A stretch of DNA of 64,000 bases. Origin: Deltaproteobacteria bacterium (GTDB lineage Bacteria; Acidobacteriota; Thermoanaerobaculia; Multivoradales; JAHZIX01). A program made the translations under genes and the position numbers. The stretch lies in assembly GCA_022601195.1 (NCBI GenBank), contig JAHZIX010000002.1, positions 186,001 to 250,000 of the forward strand, read 5' to 3'. The notes below the pieces were generated by a model. That model did no database searches. It saw nothing but the letters and a program-made list of their open reading frames with translations, and was not told the origin of the DNA. How positions within the stretch are numbered: position 1 is the stretch's first letter; each line of letters starts with the position of its first letter. Positions 17,982 through 26,970 of the stretch are shown here, piece by piece.

Positions 17982-18619
17982 TGAGTTACTGCTCCTAGGT
18001 TGGAAGGGTTGGGTTTGAGGGCAGCAGCGGCTTCGTCGCACCACGCTAGGCGGGCTTGTAGGACCAGAATTCCCTGGCGCAGGGTGAGGTAGAACATCAA
18101 CGCCTCCGGACGAAGGTCAAGGGCAGATTCCTCCTCACTGTCGGCCTGGAGAAGGTGTCCAACCTCGTCGGGCAGAGCTCCTGTCTCGACCGCTCGGGCC
18201 AAGGTGCGCTCAGACTCGGTGTACTCCTCGAGGCGCTCTTCGAGCTGACTCCGATGCTCCTCCAGGAGCCTCGCGGCTTCCGCAGGCGGTCGCCGACAAC
18301 TCAAGAAAAACTTGAGCGTCAGCTCACTACGGGTCCGAACGGGCTCCGAGGGAGCCCGGAGCCATTCTTCCAGGGCCTCACGCCCCTGGTCGGTGATGGT
18401 GTAGAGAAAGCGCTTTCTGCGCCCGCTCCCCTGGGCCTGCTCCTTCGTAGCAAGCCCCTCATCGACGAGGCGACTGAGGGTCGGAAACAGTTGGCCATAG
18501 CTCTCATTCCAGAAATGAGAGATTCCCATCTCCACGAACTTTTTGATGTCGTAGCCCGACATCGGTTTCCAGGACAAGAGGCCTAGGACTGCGAAATAGG
18601 TCTTCTTTCGTGCTGCCAT
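17978..18619 (-). CDS. PadR family transcriptional regulator
   Basis: A 213-aa repressor-type protein. The N-terminal winged helix is typical ('YFAVLGLLSWKPMSGYDIKK', 'SYGQLFPTLSRLVDEGL', wing 'YTITDQGREALEEWL'), followed by a C-terminal coiled dimerisation region from ~100 of the Vir/AphA kind. It is co-transcribed with the CPBP protease gene. A perfect dyad lies 7 bp before its start and probably mediates autorepression. It may sense a small hydrophobic ligand, as other PadR proteins do. Confidence 0.92.
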   Translation of the reverse strand: MAARKKTYFAVLGLLSWKPMSGYDIKKFVEMGISHFWNESYGQLFPTLSRLVDEGLATKEQAQGSGRRKRFLYTITDQGREALEEWLRAPSEPVRTRSELTLKFFLSCRRPPAEAARLLEEHRSQLEERLEEYTESERTLARAVETGALPDEVGHLLQADSEEESALDLRPEALMFYLTLRQGILVLQARLAWCDEAAAALKPNPSNLGAVTQ

Positions 18620-18626
18620 GGCTTCA

Positions 18627-18645
18627 ATATATCAAACTGATATAT
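18627..18645. promoter_or_regulatory. PadR operator-like palindrome
   Basis: ATATATCA-AAC-TGATATAT is a perfect 8-3-8 dyad directly upstream of the padR start and would overlap the -10 region. Its AT content stands out against the GC-rich surroundings. Confidence 0.6.
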
Positions 18646-18735
18646 CTAGTGCAACCCGACCGAAAGTGACCACCTTGGCCTCACCGAGGAAGGGTCTTTT
18701 TTGCGGCCCCTTCTCACGCTCCTTGCGTTCCTTCT

Positions 18736-19587
18736 CTACCAGGACTCCGCTGTGGTGAGCCAGATATCTCCTTGCAAGGTCATGGTAATTTCGCCCCTTA
18801 TGGGTTGGCCGTCCATCAGGCCCTCGACTTTCAGAATCGCAGTGGTACCGTCGCTCGAACCCCCTAGGACCTTGACCTCCCGAGGCGTCATCTCTTTCAT
18901 GAAAGTGATGTTTTCGTCCATCCCTTCGGCCCCCAACATCTCGGCCATTTCCGGCGGCACCAACGCCTTCATCTTCTCGACGTCCCCCGATAGAACGGCC
19001 TTGGTCCAGGCGACATAGGTCTTGCCGGGCTCGCCGCCACCCTCGGGCAGCGCTGGGCCTATGGGGGCGTTGGGGTCCGAAATCGGAACACTGAAGGAGA
19101 AGTCGTACTTGTAGGTATCCTCGAAGAAGGTCTTCGATTCCGTATGGAAAATCCGTCCGGCGAATCGCTCGACGGTCGAGCTTTCGAGGACCACCTCTGG
19201 GTAGTCGCCGCCGGAGATATTGCTACCGTCCGCGGTCAATTTGAGATCCTGGGAAAGGGCCTGAATCTCTCGTTCGCCGCTATCGTTGAATTCGCTGGTG
19301 AGAGTGACTCCAACCTTGACGTAGGGAAAGTCGAAGAAAAAGCTATCGAGCTCCCGAACCTCGATGGACTCAGCGGCAAAGATGACCGTCCAGGTGGGGT
19401 CGCTCTCGTCGTAAAACCCCTCCTCCTGGGCGATAACGTAAACGTAGGGCAACTCGACGGCCTCACCGTTGGCGATCAACTTGCCATCGACGACCAGCTC
19501 CTCCTGCCCTGACGCCGTTGGTGACCCGATGGCCACGGTCAGCGCGGCAAGGAGTAGCCACGCCATGGTGTATCGGAGATCTTTCAT
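18736..19587 (-). CDS. Secreted protein of unknown function A
   Basis: 283 aa from ATG 19587, chosen because GGAGG lies 8 nt upstream, while the ATG at 19593 is only 2 nt from it. A signal peptide ends near 'SPTASGQ'. Mature residues ~25-150 form a beta-rich region ('LPYVYVIAQEEGFYDESD'). After a Pro/Gly linker ('ALPEGGGEPGK') comes an alpha/beta unit ('KAVLSGDVEKMKALVPPEMA' ... 'ILKVEGLMDGQPIRGEITM') that resembles DUF4878/NTF2-like periplasmic folds. No enzyme motif is visible. Confidence 0.72.
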   Translation of the reverse strand: MKDLRYTMAWLLLAALTVAIGSPTASGQEELVVDGKLIANGEAVELPYVYVIAQEEGFYDESDPTWTVIFAAESIEVRELDSFFFDFPYVKVGVTLTSEFNDSGEREIQALSQDLKLTADGSNISGGDYPEVVLESSTVERFAGRIFHTESKTFFEDTYKYDFSFSVPISDPNAPIGPALPEGGGEPGKTYVAWTKAVLSGDVEKMKALVPPEMAEMLGAEGMDENITFMKEMTPREVKVLGGSSDGTTAILKVEGLMDGQPIRGEITMTLQGDIWLTTAESW

Positions 19588-20033
19588 CCTCATACCCTCC
19601 TCGATTCAGCCCCAATCCAAGGCTTTGGTTGTGCGCTAGTGAGCGCTCCCATGCTAGCGCACCGGTTCTTGGCGCTCGATGGGCGACGCTGAAGAAAGTC
19701 CTGGCCTGAGGGAGAAGGAGGCTCCGGAAACCTATTGGAAGAAGAGATCGAGGGGAGAGTAGAAGCAATCCCCTCAAAGCACCCCCCTCCCTCTTCTGGA
19801 GAAGCCTCTGGAGCAAGAGAGAGCAAGAGAGGGCCAGAGTTGACTACAAGGGATTGCGGAAAGTCGAGTTTCTTCGAGCCACCTTTCGGCGGACGCGCTC
19901 GGGAAAGGGGTGGAAGCAGAGACACGAAGCAAAGCCAGCATGGCTCCAACGGTCCGTGCCTCTACCCCGACCCAACGACGAGAAGAGAAGACCGAGGCGG
20001 AGTCAGGAAGAAGCGAAGGTGCGCGGCGCCCTG
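19588..20033. other. Intergenic, no gene recognised
   Basis: 446 bp between two minus-strand secreted-protein genes. It contains purine-rich runs, but I see no supported gene or repeat. Confidence 0.4.
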
Positions 20034-20936
20034 CTACGACTTACGGCGCGCCGTAATGGGCCAGAAGATGGAGCAAACATCCCCTTGGTAGGCCATCTTG
20101 TGTACGTCCAAGTTCCCTTCGAGGAGGTTCGAGTTGATGACGTGGATCGTGTATTTACCATCGACCGCTTTCCGCTGGTCGAGGAGTTTGGAAACGTCTT
20201 GGAATCCCTGAAAAGTCAGGTAGCTCTTGCCGCGCACCACTTCGTCCGGTTCGACTATCAAAACTAGCCGCTCGCCGGTTTTGTCACCGGTCACGGTCAT
20301 TTTCACTCCCTTGGTGTCCGTAGCGCCATCGGTTTCAATGGTCACAGAGCTATCGAAACCCGGTAGGGTGACTTTCATAGGAAGCTTGGCGCACTCGAGC
20401 ACCCCGGAATTGAAACTCCAAGTCCAGTCGCCATCGAGACCCTGGCATTCCTCCGGCCTCGGGTTCTTGCGCTCGACCGTGCGAGTGACATTGAGCAGCT
20501 CGGATTCGATAGAGCCCTCAGAGGCCTCTGACGCCGCCCCGCCATTGCCAATCGTGTCGTAGCGGGCGGAGACCAAATAGGCTTCTGGGATCACGTCCCG
20601 GGGAGGAACACAGTCTTTCCATTCGCCCGCATCTTTGATCGCTGGCGCCATGAAACACACCTCCGTATTGCCGTCGGCAATGGCAGGTTTGCCCCCTACT
20701 TCCCCATGAGGCCCCTCCATGGTCACGAAAACCACCTTGCCTGTGAGCTTGGGACCACCCACCACAAAACAAAGTTCCTGTTGGGAGTGAGCGGGAAAGG
20801 AGGTGACATTGCCGCTCACGGGAGAAGAGACGAAGAGCTCCTGCCCTTCAACTTGGGAAGCCAGCAGGACGACCGCCGCCGCAGCTCCACGGGTGAAAAT
20901 TCGCAGGATCCTCTGGACCGGTACTGTTTTCCTCAT
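20034..20936 (-). CDS. Secreted protein of unknown function B
   Basis: 300 aa with a signal peptide ending around 'SQVEGQ'. The mature part holds a beta-rich first half with Cys in 'QELCFVV' and 'TEVCFMAP' (a probable disulfide). A central 'CQGLDGDWTWSFNSGVLEC' looks like the start of a lipocalin-like or YceI-like barrel. The tail is basic. GGAG stands 6 nt before the ATG. The family is not recognised. It could bind small hydrophobic ligands, but nothing proves that. Confidence 0.65.
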   Translation of the reverse strand: MRKTVPVQRILRIFTRGAAAAVVLLASQVEGQELFVSSPVSGNVTSFPAHSQQELCFVVGGPKLTGKVVFVTMEGPHGEVGGKPAIADGNTEVCFMAPAIKDAGEWKDCVPPRDVIPEAYLVSARYDTIGNGGAASEASEGSIESELLNVTRTVERKNPRPEECQGLDGDWTWSFNSGVLECAKLPMKVTLPGFDSSVTIETDGATDTKGVKMTVTGDKTGERLVLIVEPDEVVRGKSYLTFQGFQDVSKLLDQRKAVDGKYTIHVINSNLLEGNLDVHKMAYQGDVCSIFWPITARRKS

Positions 20937-21235
20937 TCTTGACTCCTATTGGCTGGGCCCATGGTCTGGATGTTGTTGGCAGAGGTTGCCAGCCGATGTT
21001 CTCCATCGACGGGGCTAGCAACCCTCTGCTTTGAAAGAACGCAGAATGGGCTCCTAGGCGGACATACAAAAGACCCGCGTCCAGATGGGGAGATTCGAAT
21101 TCGCTTCCATCGCCCCTCCCCAGGGCGCCCCCGCTGGCAAGAGTTCTCTTTTCTGAGAACCCCATGACCCCTTCCGCAACGCCTTTGCACATCAACCCCT
21201 GACGACCAACTACCGGACGCCGAAGGGAGATCACC

Positions 21236-21613
21236 ATGCGAGGAATCAAACTGTTGAAGTCATACCGATCCTGGTGGGCTGATTCAAAATCGCGAGAGAG
21301 AAGGCCAAGGAACCCGGGCATCGCGCCAAGGAACCCAGTGATGGCCCTCCAGGCGGATGGACGATCCATCGAGCTAAGACGCCCTCTGATCATTGGTAGA
21401 AAACCCGATTGCGATGTGCGACTCGACGATCACCGGATCGGTGACCGTCACGCTGAAATCTACCAGGTAGGGGACCTCTGGTGGATTCGGGACCTGGGCA
21501 GCGACGATGGGGTCTACGTCAACGGGGAAATCGTCGAGGCAGCCTTGCTGGACCCCACAGCAGAAATTCGCCTCGGCGCCAACGGCCCGACTCTGCTCCT
21601 CTGCTCCCCGTAA
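21236..21613 (+). CDS. Small FHA-domain protein 1
   Basis: 125 aa, almost entirely one FHA phosphothreonine-binding domain after a basic N-terminus. Conserved FHA residues are present: 'IIGRKPDCDVRL' (GR, Ser-equivalent Cys/Asp region), 'RIGDRHAEIYQVGD' (the S-x-x-H position is Gly-Asp-Arg-His) and 'LGSDDGVYVNG' (the usual N-G-T-x-V-N-G, here D-D-G). It is a paralogue of the gene at 22139. A reader of Thr-phosphorylated proteins fits a genome segment with four Ser/Thr kinases. The start shares 'MR-I-LL-S' with its paralogue. Confidence 0.82.
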   Translation: MRGIKLLKSYRSWWADSKSRERRPRNPGIAPRNPVMALQADGRSIELRRPLIIGRKPDCDVRLDDHRIGDRHAEIYQVGDLWWIRDLGSDDGVYVNGEIVEAALLDPTAEIRLGANGPTLLLCSP

Positions 21614-22138
21614 CTATCCCTCAGGGCCCCGAGAAAAATCCTCTTCTGCGAACCTCTACGGCTGCCCACAGTGGATCGGCGGCCGTCCGCAGCTGAACTG
21701 CAACCTCTCGGAGTCGGTGCTTCCGAACTCTCTTCCAAGACTGGTGCCCGACAACAGCTAGGCAGTCGTGCCCTTGGAGGGCTGCGGCAGCTTGTAGGCG
21801 CGCAGTATTCACTTTCGAATAGTCCGCAGAGGCAGGGTTTTACCCCTCGACCTCAGGTTCTCTTAGAGGAAATGGGAATCGGTGATCGTCGTAAGAAACC
21901 CTCCGGCAGGGCGAAGTCGAGCTGCTGGTGTCGAATCTGGGCGTCGAGGCTGGGCGTCGAGAGGCTGGGCATCGAGGCTGGGCATCGAGGCTGGGCATCG
22001 AATTATGCAGGGGGAAGGACGTTGGGCCAGTAGGAATCCCCTGCCCCTTTGCATTTTCTTGCCGACTTTGACCTTCCTGAGCGCAATTCTGCGTATTCCC
22101 CAGTGAACGCCGCTAGGCAACACAGATTGGAGAGCACA
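21614..22138. other. Spacer between FHA paralogues
   Basis: 525 bp without a supported gene. It contains the 13-bp tandem array listed separately and otherwise nothing definable. Confidence 0.4.
21935..22001 (+). repeat. 13-bp tandem repeat
   Basis: About five units of GGCTGGGCATCGA; the first two vary (GGCGTCGA) and the last three are exact. There is no spacer structure, so it is a minisatellite, not a CRISPR array. Confidence 0.85.
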
Positions 22139-22615
22139 ATGCGCAGAATCAACCTACTCGAATCCTTCTGGCCCCGGAGGACCTCTTCTAAGCTACGGCA
22201 GGATGTGGTCACCACCTCGAAGCTCACTCTCGTAACCGCCGGCCAGTCCATCGAGCTCGCCTCCCCATGGACCATTGGCCGGCTGCCCTCCTGCGATCTT
22301 CAGATCGACGACGCCCGGGTCGCCGACAGGCACGCCGAGATCTATCCGGTGGGAAGTCTCTGGTGGATTCGGGATCTGGGGAGTGACGACGGCACTTATC
22401 TCAACGGCGACATCGTCGACGCGGCCCTTCTGGAAGCCCCATCGGAGATCCGTCTCGGCACCAACGGTCCGACGCTACGCCTCGAAGTCTCCGACGATGG
22501 CTCAGAGAAAACACGGAGTTCCAGTCCGTGCTTACCCCTGCCTCAGCTACGTTCTTCGTTGGACTACGCCATTTCCGGACTTCCTAGCAGGACCCAACCC
22601 AAGTCCAATGGCTAA
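22139..22615 (+). CDS. Small FHA-domain protein 2
   Basis: 158 aa from ATG 22139 (TTGGAGAG upstream), which aligns with the start of FHA protein 1. The FHA core is 'TIGRLPSCDLQIDD', 'RVADRHAEIYPVGSLWWIRD' and 'LGSDDGTYLNGDIVDAALL'. It differs from its paralogue by a ~35-residue Ser/Pro-rich tail. The two proteins share long identical stretches, so the pair arose by duplication. Likely cytosolic phosphothreonine adaptors. Confidence 0.82.
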   Translation: MRRINLLESFWPRRTSSKLRQDVVTTSKLTLVTAGQSIELASPWTIGRLPSCDLQIDDARVADRHAEIYPVGSLWWIRDLGSDDGTYLNGDIVDAALLEAPSEIRLGTNGPTLRLEVSDDGSEKTRSSSPCLPLPQLRSSLDYAISGLPSRTQPKSNG

Positions 22616-22681
22616 GAAAGCAACTGCGGGTAACAGGACACAGACAAGATAAAATAACCCGAACACTTGGTCGGTACTGAT

Positions 22682-23086
22682 CTACCTACCTTGCATTGCC
22701 CAAGGAATACTCACGGTCGACACGACTAGGATAGTCAGAGAAAACAGGAACCAAAAAAAGTTGATCCTTGGGTTGCGCTCGTTCGCAGCGACGACAACAT
22801 AGGGCAGAAATATGAGTCCGTAGACAAACAATCCCCCAGGAGACCAATTTGAAACCGTGACGTCATAGAAACTCGTATCGGGGCTGGTTGCCTGAAATCG
22901 ATTGAACCAGCCATTGATCCGTAGACCTTCGTACGATGCACAAGTCAGAATGCAGATGGTGCAAGTGGAGAATCGTCTCAAGAGTCCCCTCCCTAATTTC
23001 ATGTGAACGACCGGATTCAATCGCCACGAGACACAGGCCAGGAGGCGAGCCCATATTCCGGTTTCTTCAAGCTGATGTCGTCGCAT
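22682..23086 (-). CDS. Possible small membrane protein
   Basis: An open frame with three hydrophobic segments, among them 'GGLFVYGLIFLPYVVVAA' and 'INFFWFLFSLTILVVSTVS', the latter close to the C-terminus. It starts at ATG 23086 or a GTG at 23131; no good Shine-Dalgarno is visible for either. Base composition is lower in GC than the neighbours. No family is recognised. Confidence 0.45.
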   Translation of the reverse strand: MRRHQLEETGIWARLLACVSWRLNPVVHMKLGRGLLRRFSTCTICILTCASYEGLRINGWFNRFQATSPDTSFYDVTVSNWSPGGLFVYGLIFLPYVVVAANERNPRINFFWFLFSLTILVVSTVSIPWAMQGR

Positions 23087-23323
23087 GCGAACGACTTTTC
23101 GCAAGGTGCCGAAGATACCAAAACCCAACACTCTTTCTGGAGGGTAGACCTCTACTCACTCCAACTACCTTCGGTAGTTTAGATCTACCTTGCTCTTAGA
23201 TGTAGTGTACTTGGGAGAGTGAAACCAGGTGCGGGATAGCTCGGAGAGCTCATTCCAAAAAAATCCTCGAACTCGAACTCATGCTGCCGCGTTCTGCGTT
23301 CTTAGAAGGTATGCCCCACCTGA

Positions 23324-23557
23324 CCTGACCCCCACCACCGACTCAAGAGCCTCAAGACCTCCCCCTCCCCGAAGGTCCACGCCGAAACCAAGGAGCTCCG
23401 CCACCACTCCTTCCAGGCCAACCGCCTCTTCACCGAAGCTTTCCGCTCCGGTGAAGAGAAACTCCGAGCCGGCCACCTAACTGCAGAATTTCCAGCCGGT
23501 AGCTTCCCTTCAGCTCCGCCCTTGGTAAAGACTGTCCAGAGCTTGAAGCCGGGATAG
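23324..23557 (+). pseudogene. C-terminal remnant of a transposase-like gene
   Basis: Codons from 23372 read 'KVHAETKELRHHSFQANRLF', then 'EEKLRAGHLTAEFPAGSFPS', ending TAG at 23557. The end pattern (x-L-R-x-G-x-x-x-x-x-F-P-x-G-x-F-P) recalls the C-terminus of REP-associated (Y1) transposases. The frame closes with TGA just upstream, and no HUH motif or start is present. Only a fragment of perhaps 60 codons survives. Confidence 0.35.
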
Positions 23558-23986
23558 CGAACCCTTCATCCCAATCCCAATTTGCTCACCTCTTCAGTTG
23601 ATCCAGGTCGATCTATATTCGGAATTCACTTCCAGCGTCAGATGGACTGGATAAGAGTCCGAACTCGGCCCTGACAGCGGGCAAGTGGCTCCCCTCGAGC
23701 CCTAAAAAGTCCCATGGAGACTCGTTCCGGCTCGGATCCCGATGAAACCCTTCCACCCTCTCCGTTGCTACTCCGTTCAGTTACGACCATTCCCGCTACT
23801 ATCTCTTCGCTATGAACACACCCATACCCGTTCGGGAATGTTAGAGAAACTAAGGGCTGCCTTAAGAGTTCCTAAGTGAGGTTTTTTTCGTAGCTGCCAT
23901 TGCTATCTTGGCCGTCAATGGTTGAGCAAATTCTTTCACCAGCAGCGAGCTTCGTTCTCGCGATTCGAATTTGGGAGGATTCTCTG
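23558..23986. other. Intergenic before secreted propeller gene
   Basis: No gene seen. It contains the leader of the next gene (GGGAGGA at 23973-23979) and nothing else definable. Confidence 0.4.
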
Positions 23987-25276
23987 ATGGCCCTAGAAAA
24001 TGCACCGAACGCTCGGGATGCGATGATCGGTTTTCTGTTCTTGGCCGGTTTTGTCCTGCTGCTGAATCCCGTTTCCGCGGGGATCGTTCCTACAGGCCCA
24101 GAGTTGGCCGTCAACGTCACCACTCCTGGCAATCAATTCGGCCCCGATGTGGCCCCAACTCCGGACGGCGGATTCATCGTAGCCTGGGTTCACACGAGGT
24201 CCGAAGAGGACCGCATCGTCGAATTCTTCTTTCGGCCCTATGGAGCCGATGGAACGCCCCTGAGCAGCGAGATCTCCTCCGGCGCCACCGTCGAGAGGGG
24301 AGGAGGGGTCGATATCGCAACGGATGGGGAGGGGAATTTCGTCCTCGCCTTTTCGATCCAGAACCAGATCCTCGGTTTCTTTCATGACCTCTACTTCAAA
24401 CCCTTCAACGCCGATGGAACCGCAGCGGGAGAAACGGAGATTGCCACCATCCGATTTCAGGAAGACAACTCTCTGGGCGGCGTGGCCATGACCCCCATGG
24501 GTTCCTTCATTCTGGCCTGGAACGGATGCTGCGAAGGGCCGGATTGGGGAGTCTCGACCCGCTTCGTAGACTCCTCGGGGACTCCGGAGCCGGAACCGGT
24601 ATTTCAGGTGGATCGTATTTCTAGGCCGGATGTGGCAGCGGCACCCGATGGAGGTTTCTTCCTTGCCTGGCGGCAGGATGGTCTCCAGGGTCAGTGGTTG
24701 ACGGATAGGGGGTCGGCGGTCGGCTCCCCGATCCCGCTCATTTCGGCACCGGTCACCGGCTTGAGCACTCCGGTCGCCAGATTTCAGCCAGATGGCACAG
24801 GGTTGGCCCTTCTCTCCAGCCGGACGCCCGGTTTCGTCGAGATCCTCGGGCGTCGGGTGTCGAGGCAAGGTGTGCCGCTGGGAACCGAGTTTCCGGTGAT
24901 GAGTCCCCCAATCGCCAGCGGTAGCAATTTCTACCTGGATGCCGCGGTGCTCCACAACGGGGAATTTGTCGCAGTTTGGCAACGGGAGCTCGACGGAGGA
25001 ATTCCAGGCCCCTTCATGGCGCGTCATTTCAGCCGCGAGGGACAGCCCTTGAGCACCCCGATCTCTTTGGACCTCCCGACCTTCAGCGAGGAGATAGGTC
25101 CGCACGTAGCGGCCATTGGAATCGACTCCCTAGTTCTCACCTGGCTCAATACGGATGGCCGGGATGGTAGTGATTCGGGAATCTTCGCCCAGCGTTACGA
25201 CATAACTCGGGACAGCATCTTCGCCGATGGCTTCGAATCGGGGGACCTCTCCGCCTGGCCACTTTCGGTTCCCTAG
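23987..25276 (+). CDS. Secreted repeat protein with FADGFESGD tail
   Basis: 429 aa from ATG 23987, with GGGAGGA 7 nt upstream. A signal peptide covers ~1-32 ('FLFLAGFVLLLNPVSAG'). The body is made of ~50-residue blocks with 'DVAPTPDGGFIVAWV', 'GVDIATDGEGNFVLAF' and 'DVAAAPDGGFFLAWRQDG', i.e. beta-propeller-like blades. The C-terminus 'SIFADGFESGDLSAWPLSVP' matches the tail of the CSLREA protein at 13358, which points to a shared sorting or anchoring signal. No enzyme motif is seen. Confidence 0.82.
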   Translation: MALENAPNARDAMIGFLFLAGFVLLLNPVSAGIVPTGPELAVNVTTPGNQFGPDVAPTPDGGFIVAWVHTRSEEDRIVEFFFRPYGADGTPLSSEISSGATVERGGGVDIATDGEGNFVLAFSIQNQILGFFHDLYFKPFNADGTAAGETEIATIRFQEDNSLGGVAMTPMGSFILAWNGCCEGPDWGVSTRFVDSSGTPEPEPVFQVDRISRPDVAAAPDGGFFLAWRQDGLQGQWLTDRGSAVGSPIPLISAPVTGLSTPVARFQPDGTGLALLSSRTPGFVEILGRRVSRQGVPLGTEFPVMSPPIASGSNFYLDAAVLHNGEFVAVWQRELDGGIPGPFMARHFSREGQPLSTPISLDLPTFSEEIGPHVAAIGIDSLVLTWLNTDGRDGSDSGIFAQRYDITRDSIFADGFESGDLSAWPLSVP

Positions 25277-25301
25277 GGCAACCAGACGTTTAGCCCTTGC
25301 C

Positions 25302-25718
25302 TCAGTCCCGAACGAATCGAACGCTTCTGATGAGACCGTCTCTCACTTCGTAGATGGAGACGTACTCGGTCTCCTCACCCCCAGAGATCACGGTTTCATG
25401 ATTGATCACGTAGCTGTCCTTGGTGATCTGGTGATGGATGTCGACCCGGACGGCACCTTCCCGGAACATTTCTTCGAAGAGGCCCTCGAGCCGGCTCTTC
25501 CCCGTTCCCAAAGACCTGTCGGGATAGGTGTAGATCTGTACGTTCTTGGAATAGGTGCTCAAGATAGTGTCCAAGTCGTGCTCGTTGTACGCACGCATTC
25601 TTAGATTCACGGTCTCTAAGGGAGAACGAGCGACGGAGACTTCCGCGTCCTGAGCCGGGCCCTGGCAGCCAGCGATCAGGAATCCCGCGAACAAGATGAG
25701 TACTCCAGTCCTAAACAA
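25302..25718 (-). CDS. SnoaL/NTF2-like lipoprotein
   Basis: 138 aa if TTG 25718 is the start: AAAGGAGA lies 7 nt upstream and the product begins directly with a lipoprotein signal ending 'FLIAGC'. A longer frame exists to 25781, but it is made of the 16-bp repeats. The mature domain has the NTF2-like cone: 'VNLRMRAYNEHDLDTILSTY', 'YPDRSLGTGKSRLEGLFEEM', 'VDIHHQITKDSYVINHETVI'. These proteins bind or isomerise small molecules; no specific active-site set is evident. Confidence 0.8.
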   Translation of the reverse strand: MFRTGVLILFAGFLIAGCQGPAQDAEVSVARSPLETVNLRMRAYNEHDLDTILSTYSKNVQIYTYPDRSLGTGKSRLEGLFEEMFREGAVRVDIHHQITKDSYVINHETVISGGEETEYVSIYEVRDGLIRSVRFVRD

Positions 25719-25742
25719 TGCACTGTCTCCTTTCAACAAGCG

Positions 25743-25794
25743 TTGGCACAGGCTCCGGTTGGCACAGTCCCTGGTTGGCACAGTCCCTGGTTGG
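25743..25794 (+). repeat. 16-bp tandem repeat
   Basis: Unit TTGGCACAGTCCCTGG: one diverged copy (25743-25758), two exact copies (25759-25790) and a partial. It lies immediately upstream of the SnoaL-like gene, in its likely promoter/leader. Confidence 0.85.
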
Positions 25795-26226
25795 TTCTTC
25801 CGGACGAACCCTCAGTGGGCAAAGCCCAGTGCGCCTACCAACACACAAGAATCACACGACGGTACCGCCAATTTGTTTCACGACGATGACTAGCTGGCAC
25901 CTCAGCGACATCTCCTCCACCAGGTTTCCCGACAATGACACCACCCTCTCCATCCGGTTACGCCCCTCCCCTATCAGTCTGAATAGGTCTCAGGAATAGA
26001 AACTTCGGCACCAGATGAAGGAATCTCTTCTCCGCCTGCGCCCATGAGTATGAGCATCCTTTGTGGTCCGCTGGCGAAGCTAGGGTTTGCCACTTCTGTC
26101 AGCGGGCATTTTTTCGCTTCTGGTCACGGCAAGAGGCAGTGTTCGGTTCTCGAACTGCACCGGCTGGTAGCGAGGAAAATCCGTCGCGAGCAGAAACCTG
26201 CCGACCCCGTCCTGGGAAAGGTTGAC
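25795..26226. other. Intergenic, no gene recognised
   Basis: Open frames run through this stretch, but none has a signal or known motif. The frame beginning at 26044 only becomes protein-like at the ATG at 26227. Confidence 0.35.
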
Positions 26227-26970
26227 ATGACTTTCAACAGAACCTGGCCTGTTATCGCCATCATCGGTGGCCTCGCGGTCCCGGCCCTGGGCCTGGGCCT
26301 GGGCCGGGGCCGAACTGTCACCTACGACATGACTTTTTCCGGGACTGAGCTCATTGGAAATGCAGACATCCTTTTCCCAACGCGGGCTCCCATCCCATCC
26401 GGAACTTAACTCATCTTTGGCCCCGGAGCCGTGGATTTAGAGATCTTGATGCGGCTGCCTCTGGTGGAAGCCGGGACATTTCCTGCCTCGACGCCCTTGG
26501 GGGCTATCATCGATATCTCTCTTGCTCATCTGACGACAGACAATGACCCCTTCTTGTTTCTGGGCGATGGTTCGGTTTTGGTAGGAATGGAGCTTGCCGA
26601 CAACGACGGCGGCAAGGGAACTGCGAATAGTCTGCGAGAACCCATCTTGTCAGCTAAACTAGAGAGAGTCATTCTCTTCACCGACGCCGGATATCCACCA
26701 CCGGGCACAAGTCACAACATCACCGCGAAAATCTGTATCAGCGATCTGATGACCACAGTGAATGCGATTTTTGGACAAGGGGATGAGAGCGGGGAGCTGA
26801 CGAGAACGCTGGACGAAACCCGAGCACTTTCTTTCGTTCTTGTTGCCCACAGCCCCGATGAGCAATACAGAGTCGATGAGTTGAGAGTCCGACTAATAGA
26901 AGACGCACCCGACCTCGGTCTACCTTGTTCCACGATACCTGTCGAGCTCCTCAGTTTCGAGATCGAGTGA
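26227..26970 (+). pseudogene. Secreted protein gene interrupted by in-frame TAA
   Basis: ATG 26227 (GGAAAGG upstream) opens a signal peptide ('WPVIAIIGGLAVPALGLG') and a beta strand region ('TVTYDMTFSGTELIGNADIL'). TAA at 26407-26409 interrupts it; the same frame continues without another stop to 26970, for 247 codons in total. The downstream part reads 'MELADNDGGKGTANSL', 'DAGYPPPGTSHNITAKICIS' and ends 'PVELLSFEIE', a tail common in secreted proteins of such genomes. The simplest view is a nonsense mutation or sequencing error. The family is not recognised. Confidence 0.6.

Noticed and set aside
21935..22001. CRISPR array
   Set aside because: Contiguous 13-bp units without spacers: a minisatellite.
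23993..25105. 370-aa minus-strand ORF
   Set aside because: Antisense to the secreted propeller gene with a clear signal peptide and RBS; rich in Arg/Gly/Pro as expected for a GC-rich shadow.
25719..25781. N-terminal extension of the SnoaL-like lipoprotein
   Set aside because: It would be encoded by the 16-bp tandem repeats and would place the lipoprotein signal internally; TTG 25718 has a good RBS.
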